10,948 bases of DNA, taken from contig PJET01000157.1 of the NCBI GenBank assembly GCA_002825515.1, forward strand, positions 1 through 10,948, written 5' to 3'. Shown piece by piece: positions 6,610 to 10,948 of this stretch. How positions within the stretch are numbered: the stretch's first letter is position 1; every line of letters starts with the position of its first letter. Both the position numbers and the translations under genes were made by a program. This DNA comes from Candidatus Thorarchaeota archaeon MP11T_1 (GTDB lineage Archaea; Asgardarchaeota; Thorarchaeia; Thorarchaeales; Thorarchaeaceae). The notes beneath the pieces are model-generated. The model did not search any database. It was not told where the DNA came from and saw nothing but the letters and a program-made list of their open reading frames with translations.

Positions 6610-8148
6610 ATGGGAGTGATAAGTAAGCTAATTCCTCTGCTGGCAAAGAGAAAAACCAAGCAGATAAATGAAATCCTGAATAACCCTATTGAGCTGACTG
6701 ATGCCAAGCTGATGTCGATACTTGAGAAGCACAGCCAAACCAGATTCGGAAAGGACAACAATTTCATCAAAATTAAGACAGTCGACATGTTCAGCGAAAT
6801 TGTCCCACTCTATGATTATGCTTCAATGCAGTCATATTGGGACCAGATTCACGCAAATCCTGAGCGCCCCATAATCACATCTGATCCTATAATCTGGTAT
6901 GTACAAAGTAGTGGATCCACAGGAAAACCAAAATCCTTACCAATTAGCAAAGCCGGTCTTGCTGATTATTCATCTGCTAGTACACTATTCTTGATGTCAT
7001 TTGTCAACGCTAAGCCTGGGAATGCGAAAGTTTTCGATGGCACGATGCTAACATTCGCTGCTCCAGCAAGACTTGGGGAGATTAATGGTATTCCACTTGG
7101 GTACATGACCGGTATATCTCGAGAGATGGTTGCAAATGCTCTTTTTCGAAAACTCATCAAGCCGGGAGAAGAGGTCTTTAACATGACCAACATCGGAGAG
7201 AAACTCTGGGCTTATGCAAAATATGGAGTAAAGGAGAATGTTACTGCTCTAGCAGGTATCACAACGCTTGCTATCTCTTTCATTAGAAAGATACAGAATG
7301 AGTACGGACCAAGTTTACTTCAGGAGTTTAGAGGAACTAGACATGAACCTAGGATACGAGAGTCTATGAATAGTGATGGAACACTTGACCTTCAGACACT
7401 CTGGCCCAATCTCATCATGGTGGGTGCTACAGGTATTGATGCTGATCCCTATAAACCGTGGTTAAAGGATACTCTACCCAAAGCAGTCCTTTGGGATAAC
7501 TATGCTGGTTCAGAGGGTATCTATGGTACCACTCTCTTAAACCATACAGATAATGGCATCCAACTATTACCTCATATCAATTATTTCGAGTTCATTCCAG
7601 AGAAAGAGATTCACAAAGAAACCCCTCGCGTCATTCCACTTTCTGAAGTGAAGAAAGGACACAGATACGAGATTGTGTTGACCAACTTAATGGGATACAC
7701 ACGATATCGAATAGGTGACATGCTTACCTTTATTGATTCAGATCCCTTCTCTGTTCATAGGATAGGTCGCAAAGGTAGAGTTGTCAATCTCGCTGGTGAA
7801 AAACTGACTGATGCTCACGTCAATTCCGGAATTACAGCTGCTTGCAAGAAGACAGGTGCTCAGCTGAATGACTACACAGTTGTAGGTACTATCGATGGTA
7901 ATCGGGCATATTACACAATCTCTGCAATGTTTCAGAATGAAGTTGCACTCTCTGATTTCGCATTAGCTTTTGATGAAGCAGTTTGCTCAGCTAATGGCGA
8001 GTTCAAACATTCACTAGAGTTTGGAGCTCTAAGTCCAACAGTCGCCATGAAGATGGATTTCTCTTTAACTGAGAACATTATCGAGAGTAGTCACATACAA
8101 GCGAAATCGCGACCATTGACTGCAGAAGTTGTAGAAGGAGGTATCTAA
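6610..8148 (+). CDS. GH3-family acyl-adenylate-forming enzyme (amide synthetase-like)
   Basis: A 512-residue member of the GH3 branch of the adenylate-forming (ANL) superfamily. Plant GH3 proteins activate a carboxylic acid with ATP and join it to an amino acid; prokaryotic members have mostly unknown substrates. Visible motifs: the phosphate-binding loop SSGSTGKPK at 100-108, the second ATP-binding motif YAGSEGIYG at 298-306, YRIGD at 366-370, which binds the ribose, and the hinge and C-terminal domain entry GRKGRVVNLAGEKL at 386-399. Length is close to full-size prokaryotic relatives and slightly shorter than plant enzymes, and all core motifs are present, so it should be active. No signal peptide or membrane helix is visible, so it acts in the cytoplasm. 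It is transcribed alone, has an SD site and a structured leader, and converges on the TFB genes. Acyl and amine substrates cannot be inferred from the neighbours. Confidence -1.
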   Translation: MGVISKLIPLLAKRKTKQINEILNNPIELTDAKLMSILEKHSQTRFGKDNNFIKIKTVDMFSEIVPLYDYASMQSYWDQIHANPERPIITSDPIIWYVQSSGSTGKPKSLPISKAGLADYSSASTLFLMSFVNAKPGNAKVFDGTMLTFAAPARLGEINGIPLGYMTGISREMVANALFRKLIKPGEEVFNMTNIGEKLWAYAKYGVKENVTALAGITTLAISFIRKIQNEYGPSLLQEFRGTRHEPRIRESMNSDGTLDLQTLWPNLIMVGATGIDADPYKPWLKDTLPKAVLWDNYAGSEGIYGTTLLNHTDNGIQLLPHINYFEFIPEKEIHKETPRVIPLSEVKKGHRYEIVLTNLMGYTRYRIGDMLTFIDSDPFSVHRIGRKGRVVNLAGEKLTDAHVNSGITAACKKTGAQLNDYTVVGTIDGNRAYYTISAMFQNEVALSDFALAFDEAVCSANGEFKHSLEFGALSPTVAMKMDFSLTENIIESSHIQAKSRPLTAEVVEGGI

Positions 8149-8187
8149 AAGTAAAACAGTCCGAAAAGAAGCTAGTATCTATTGGAA

Positions 8188-8192
8188 TTTTT
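8188..8192 (+). terminator. T-run after the GH3 gene
   Basis: TTTTT within GGAATTTTTCCC, 40 bases past the GH3 stop. Archaeal RNA polymerase can terminate at such T-runs without a hairpin. The assignment is tentative. Confidence -1.
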
Positions 8193-8207
8193 CCCTGTAT
8201 GATTATT

Positions 8208-8239
8208 AAAAAGGAAGATGGCTGCAGTTGTCTGCAGCC
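8208..8239 (-). terminator. Hairpin terminator of the TFB gene pair
   Basis: GGCTGCAG at 8220-8227 and CTGCAGCC at 8232-8239 form a perfect 8-base stem with loop TTGT. On the minus strand this follows the TFB stop by 15 bases and is followed by ATCTTCC and then five T (positions 8212-8208). That is the layout expected of a terminator for the minus-strand genes. The stem also lies in the convergent space after GH3 but has no T-run on that side. Confidence -1.
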
Positions 8240-8254
8240 GAGTAAAGTCTAATG

Positions 8255-9217
8255 CTAAGGAGCCATTGTGAGTTCAAGTTTACTCACTAGCTCCTTGTAG
8301 CGATTCCTGATTGTAACCTCAGTCACGCCACTGATTCTTGAGATGTCTCGCTGTGTGACCCTATTGTCAGAAATTATAGAGGCTATGTAGATGGCTGCTG
8401 CGGCAAGACCTCTTGGGTCACGGCCCGTAACCAGACCTCTTACTTTCTTAGCTTGTTCAAGAATTTCAAGTGTTATCTTCTGTACCTCACTAGGTAGATT
8501 GAGATCTGAAACGAACCTGGGTACATAGTTTTCTGGTGATGATATTGGCATTCGAATCTTAAGTTTGGTCACCAGCATTCGATAATGCGCAGAGATTTTC
8601 TTCTTGGATTCTCTGCTATGTTCAACTATCTCCTCAATAGATCGTGGCGAACCTCTATGTCTACAAGCTGCATATACCGCGGCTGCGGCTGTTGCATCAA
8701 TTGATCTACTTCGCCAGAGTCTTCCAGCGATGAGCTTTCTATACATGCGTGCAGCGTGCTCTCTCAAACCTTGAGATAATCCAAGCTGTGATGACAGTCG
8801 GTCAATCTCGGTCATTGCTTGTGCTAGATTTCGGTCAAGAGATGAATGAACTCTTGTCCGTATTTGCCATTTCCTAAGGCGATAGATCTGTGCTCGTTGC
8901 TTAGCACTGAAAGATGACCCTTTTGAGTCACGGTCTCGCCAGTCAATCATTGTTGAGAGACCCTTGTCATGCAGTGCATAGCTTGTTGGAGCACCAGTTC
9001 TTGCGCGTGAGTCGCGCTCGTCAGAGGTAAATGCTCTCCACTCCGGGCCTGTATCGATGCGATGGTCACTCAATACTAGACCGCAGGTTGTACAGATTAA
9101 TTCCCCCTTCTCATTATCCCTGACAACATCAGTTCCTCCGCAATCGGAGCACATCAGTTGTGGTTTTTCCAGAATTACTTCTTCTCTACTTGTTTCATCT
9201 ACTCTAGATGATGCCAT
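8255..9217 (-). CDS. tfb: Transcription initiation factor B (TFB/TFIIB), downstream copy
   Basis: TFB binds the TATA-binding protein/promoter complex through its cyclin repeats and recruits RNA polymerase through its N-terminal zinc ribbon. Counted from ATG 9217 (320 residues): zinc ribbon C23, C26, C42, C45; B-reader and linker about 46-105, including GPEWRAF and DKGLSTMIDWRD; first cyclin repeat about 118-205 (YRLRKWQIRTRVHSS, RNLAQAM, YAACRHRG); second about 215-310 (NYVPRF, TGRDPRGLAAAAIYIAS) ending in a helix-turn-helix, RVTQRDISRISGVTEVTIRNRYKEL. Length and motifs are those of complete archaeal TFBs. The frame extends seven codons further to a TTG at 9238, but a GGAGGG inside that extension and alignment to the sister protein favour ATG 9217. 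It is probably co-transcribed with the upstream copy, 93 bases away, and ends at a hairpin terminator. Confidence -1.
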   Translation of the reverse strand: MASSRVDETSREEVILEKPQLMCSDCGGTDVVRDNEKGELICTTCGLVLSDHRIDTGPEWRAFTSDERDSRARTGAPTSYALHDKGLSTMIDWRDRDSKGSSFSAKQRAQIYRLRKWQIRTRVHSSLDRNLAQAMTEIDRLSSQLGLSQGLREHAARMYRKLIAGRLWRSRSIDATAAAAVYAACRHRGSPRSIEEIVEHSRESKKKISAHYRMLVTKLKIRMPISSPENYVPRFVSDLNLPSEVQKITLEILEQAKKVRGLVTGRDPRGLAAAAIYIASIISDNRVTQRDISRISGVTEVTIRNRYKELVSKLELTMAP

Positions 9218-9230
9218 TTGTGTTTTTATT

Positions 9231-9236
9231 CCCTCC
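9231..9236 (-). promoter_or_regulatory. Shine-Dalgarno site deciding the start of the downstream TFB
   Basis: GGAGGG on the minus strand lies 13 bases before ATG 9217 and immediately after a TTG that would extend the frame. Its position argues that translation begins at the ATG. Confidence -1.
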
Positions 9237-9310
9237 AATGCAAACTGGGTGTCATGAGGGCCCAGATCCCTCGCGTGCTGTGCAGATTCATTCTCTTCCT
9301 CTATGTATCA

Positions 9311-10264
9311 TCATGGTGCCATTGTAATATTGAGCTTCTGTACGAGCTCCTTGTATCTGTTCCTCACTGTCACTTCTGTAACACCAGCTGCCATCGCGAT
9401 ATCTCGTTGGGTCACTCTGTGATCCATGAGGATTGATGCTATGTAGATAGCAGCAGCTGCGAGTCCCCGTGGGTCTCGCCCAGTGACCAGTGTTCGATTC
9501 TCTTTTGCCATTTCGAGTATCTCGAGAACCTTTTGCTGGACCTTTCCTGGCAAGTTGAGCTGTGTGATGAACCGTGGAACATAGTTAGCCGGGTCTGAGA
9601 TTGGCATCCTCAACTTCAATTTCTCCACTAGGAGCCGATAATGTTGACCAATCTTCTTCCGACTCACTCTCGAGTGTCTTGCAATCTCTTCAAGGGAACG
9701 TGGTGCTTGCCTCAATCTACATGCGGCATATATGGCCGCGCCAACCATCGCATCGATCGACCTGCTACGTGCAAGCCTTCGAACGATCAGTTTTCTGTAC
9801 AAGAGTGCTGCCAGTTCCTTGATTCCCTTTGTAAGTCCCAGCTGTGATGATAATCTATCGAGCTCAGACATAGCCTGAGCAAGATTTCTGTCCACAGAAC
9901 TGTGAACTCGTGTGCGAATCTGCCATTTCCTAAGTCGGTAAATCTCAGAACGTTTCTTGGCTGTAAACCGTTTGCCTTGTGAATCATGGTCTCTCCAGTC
10001 AATCATAGTTGAGAGTCCTTTGTCATGGATTGCGTAGTTGGTTGGTGCACCAGCTCTGGACCTTGCATCCTTCTCATCACTGGTGAATGCTCTCCACTCA
10101 GGACCTGTGTCGATACGGTGTTCGCTGACAACAAGTCCACAGGTGGCACAGATCCGTTCGCCTTTCTCCAAATCTTGAACTACCTCACGCCCTCCACATT
10201 CTGGACATGTGAAGCCAGATGATTTGGCACGATCCGGCTGCTTTCGGTCTGGTCTTGATGACAT
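9311..10264 (-). CDS. tfb: Transcription initiation factor B (TFB/TFIIB), upstream copy
   Basis: A 317-residue complete TFB. Zinc ribbon C20, C23, C39, C42; B-reader and linker region with GPEWRAFTSDE, APTNYAIHDKGLSTMIDWRD; cyclin repeat one from about 115 (YRLRKWQIRTRVHSS, AQAMSELDRLSSQLGL, YAACRLRQ); cyclin repeat two from about 212 (NYVPRFITQLNLPG, TGRDPRGLAAAAIYIAS) with the C-terminal helix-turn-helix RVTQRDIAMAAGVTEVTVRNRYKEL that reads the BRE element beside TATA boxes. By hand count over 297 aligned residues it is about 73% identical to the downstream copy, with no gaps, and both end in TMAP. Differences cluster in helices at the start of cyclin repeat one and in the BRE-recognition region (RISG versus MAAG), which might alter promoter preference. 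ATG start with GAGGT nine bases before it. It is the first gene of a likely two-gene unit with a long leader. Confidence -1.
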   Translation of the reverse strand: MSSRPDRKQPDRAKSSGFTCPECGGREVVQDLEKGERICATCGLVVSEHRIDTGPEWRAFTSDEKDARSRAGAPTNYAIHDKGLSTMIDWRDHDSQGKRFTAKKRSEIYRLRKWQIRTRVHSSVDRNLAQAMSELDRLSSQLGLTKGIKELAALLYRKLIVRRLARSRSIDAMVGAAIYAACRLRQAPRSLEEIARHSRVSRKKIGQHYRLLVEKLKLRMPISDPANYVPRFITQLNLPGKVQQKVLEILEMAKENRTLVTGRDPRGLAAAAIYIASILMDHRVTQRDIAMAAGVTEVTVRNRYKELVQKLNITMAP

Positions 10265-10273
10265 TTTCCGACT

Positions 10274-10278
10274 ACCTC
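10274..10278 (-). promoter_or_regulatory. Shine-Dalgarno site of the upstream TFB
   Basis: GAGGT on the minus strand, within GAGAGGTAG, nine bases before the ATG at 10264. It supports that start. Confidence -1.
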
Positions 10279-10393
10279 TCTATGTCTCAGGACGAAACCC
10301 TTCGAGGGCCTTAGATAATCTTGCAGTCATTCATGCTTCGTGGCGCATAATCGCTATCAGAATACGTTCAATCCCCGTTCAGATTCCGCTAAC

Positions 10394-10401
10394 TTTATAT
10401 A
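10394..10401. promoter_or_regulatory. TATA element in the region upstream of the TFB pair
   Basis: TTTATATA on the + strand, TATATAAA on the minus strand. Read on the minus strand it could drive the TFB genes with a leader of about 105 bases. Read on the + strand it matches archaeal box A (TTTAWATA) exactly and would start a transcript near 10420-10428 running into hairpins that end in T-runs. Another minus-strand candidate, CTTATATC, lies at 10484-10491 and would give a TFB leader of about 195 bases. Direction cannot be settled from sequence alone. Confidence -1.
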
Positions 10402-10431
10402 CCCAAATCTCACTTAAAAGTCTTTCGGCCT

Positions 10432-10453
10432 AATTCCATCTAAGGAATTTTTT
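10432..10453 (+). terminator. Hairpin plus T-run in the gene-free region
   Basis: AATTCC at 10432-10437 pairs with GGAATT at 10444-10449 around ATCTAA, and the stem runs into T at 10448-10453. On the + strand this resembles a small intrinsic terminator about 30-40 bases past the + strand box A. It is AT-rich, so the stem is weak. Confidence -1.
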
Positions 10454-10455
10454 GG

Positions 10456-10522
10456 GGCGCTACCTCTGCCATAACAGCTTTTTGATATAAGCATTGCGAA
10501 AGGGCCGGGCAGCGCCTTTTTT
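10456..10522 (+). other. Long-range stem ending in a T-run, candidate small RNA 3' end
   Basis: GGCGCT at 10456-10461 pairs with AGCGCC at 10511-10516, followed by six T at 10517-10522; flanking GG (10454-10455) can extend the stem by G-U pairs. The enclosed 49 bases contain another T5 (10479-10483) and the GC-rich AAGGGCCGGGCAG. No protein gene is present. It could be the terminator or body of a + strand small RNA, or a folded part of the TFB leader read on the other strand. Confidence -1.
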
Positions 10523-10543
10523 GAGCATTTACTCGGTTTTTTC

Positions 10544-10555
10544 AGATGCGCATCT
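10544..10555. repeat. 12-base perfect palindrome
   Basis: AGATGCGCATCT equals its own reverse complement. It lies 83 bases after the GTPase-like gene and upstream of the TFB unit, beside a T6 run. A symmetrical DNA site for a dimeric regulator is possible; a T-run before it rather than after it on the + strand argues against a terminator. Confidence -1.
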
Positions 10556-10637
10556 ACATTTTATCTAGTCACTATACATTTCAGGCATAGAATTAGAATT
10601 GTTGCAGTCGGTTTAATCTACTCATCAACTCTAACAC

Positions 10638-10948
10638 TCATGTACAACCACATATTTCTTCGGTCAAGATTTTGAATACCTTCTCGATATTCTCACCCGT
10701 GTTTAATCGAATGAACATGATAGGGACTGAGAGCGTTTCAGCGATTTGTCGAAGTGCATCAGTCTGACCTTTGAGCAGCTTCTTGGATCGGTCAACAATC
10801 ATTACGGTTGGCAAACGGTGACCAACATGAATCTCAATAGAGTTCATGAAGTTTGACAGTTCTGATGGAAGGGTTTCTCTAAATGGATTTGCACAAAGGA
10901 CAACACCAGAGAATCTTCTAAAATAATCCTTTGGTTCTAAAGTACTAT
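10638..10948 (-). CDS. Ras/Arf-like small GTPase-fold protein with degenerate nucleotide motifs, partial (N-terminus beyond window)
   Basis: The frame is open to the right edge, so the start and the G1-G3 motifs lie outside; the ATG at 10847 is internal. The 103 visible residues follow the C-terminal half of Ras-superfamily proteins: GVVLCANPF for the strand before the G4 helix, ELSNFMNSIEIHVGHRLP for the helix, VMIVDRSKKL at the G4 position, IAETLSVPIMFIRLNTGENIEKVFKILTEEI for the G5 strand and last helix. Where canonical members have NKxD, this has DRSK; where they have SAK, it has RLN. Guanine binding by these motifs is therefore doubtful although the fold seems intact. The protein ends in CGCT, with two cysteines close to the terminus. 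Such GTPases regulate membrane or cytoskeletal processes in eukaryotes and are abundant in Asgard archaea. The family call rests on pattern resemblance only. Confidence -1.
   Translation of the reverse strand, partial: STLEPKDYFRRFSGVVLCANPFRETLPSELSNFMNSIEIHVGHRLPTVMIVDRSKKLLKGQTDALRQIAETLSVPIMFIRLNTGENIEKVFKILTEEICGCT

Larger units (their letters stand above)
10265..10637. other. 373-base gene-free region upstream of the TFB pair
   Basis: No credible reading frame in either direction. It holds the TFB leader and SD site, a small CCCT-TCG-AGGG stem at 10298-10308, TATA-like elements at 10394-10401 and 10484-10491, two stem-plus-T-run structures readable on the + strand, a further T6 at 10537-10542 and a 12-base palindrome at 10544-10555. 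T-runs on the minus strand, which would end the GTPase-like gene at 10638, are not obvious. Read-through from that gene into the TFB genes is therefore possible. Confidence -1.

Noticed and set aside
9218..9238. Seven-codon N-terminal extension of the downstream TFB from TTG 9238
   Set aside because: It contains the GGAGGG ribosome-binding site, and alignment with the sister TFB favours ATG 9217.
9256..9272. GAGGG/CCCTC inverted repeat between the two TFB genes as a terminator
   Set aside because: Only five base pairs, and no T-run follows on the minus strand, so it is unlikely to separate the two genes transcriptionally.
10366..10381. tRNA T-loop-like GTTCAATCC
   Set aside because: The flanking bases do not form a T stem, and no acceptor, D or anticodon arms can be placed around it.
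1..10948. Mobile element, CRISPR array or defence island
   Set aside because: No transposase or integrase frame, no spaced direct repeats of CRISPR type, and no terminal inverted repeats with target duplications were seen on reading both strands.

Overview
The window looks archaeal, most likely from an Asgard-type (Thorarchaeia/Lokiarchaeia-like) genome. Three things point there: two complete transcription factor B (TFB, archaeal TFIIB) genes, archaeal TATA/box A-like elements with no bacterial -35/-10 pairs, and, at the right edge, the C-terminal half of a Ras/Arf-like small GTPase-fold protein, a family greatly expanded in Asgard archaea. The DNA is moderately AT-rich and gene-dense. No tRNA, rRNA, CRISPR array, insertion sequence or integrase was seen. 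The phylum-level call is inference; 'archaeon' is firm.

Layout, left to right. (1) Bases 2-4325 hold two long + strand genes (the first cut by the left edge) that appear to be paralogues: both have an internal winged-helix-like segment and a matching C-terminal module beginning P-x-x-LTPxQ. A small minus-strand gene for a helical, HEAT-repeat-like protein lies between them. (2) Bases 4341-5567 hold a two-gene minus-strand operon of unrecognised soluble proteins, in which the TAA of the first abuts the ATG of the second. (3) A 264-base divergent promoter region leads into a small four-helix membrane protein gene, with a good TATA box giving a very short leader and a GTG start. (4) After a hairpin plus T-run and a long leader comes a GH3-family acyl-adenylate/amide-synthetase-like enzyme. 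(5) Facing it on the minus strand are two tandem TFB genes (about 73% identical by hand count), ending in a hairpin plus T-run. (6) A 373-base gene-free stretch contains a symmetrical TATA element and several stem-plus-T-run structures readable on the + strand, which could be a small RNA or attenuator region. (7) The right edge carries the partial GTPase-like gene, whose guanine-specificity motifs are degenerate.

How the genes work together: the tandem TFBs are promoter-selection factors. The two large paralogues may be regulators, judged only from their helix-turn-helix-like segments. GH3 is the only recognisable metabolic enzyme, substrate unknown. Nothing directly links these into one pathway; the alternating strands suggest six or more independent transcription units. 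The best candidates for undescribed biology are the large paralogue pair, the unknown two-gene operon, the degenerate GTPase-like protein and the structured intergenic region at 10391-10555.
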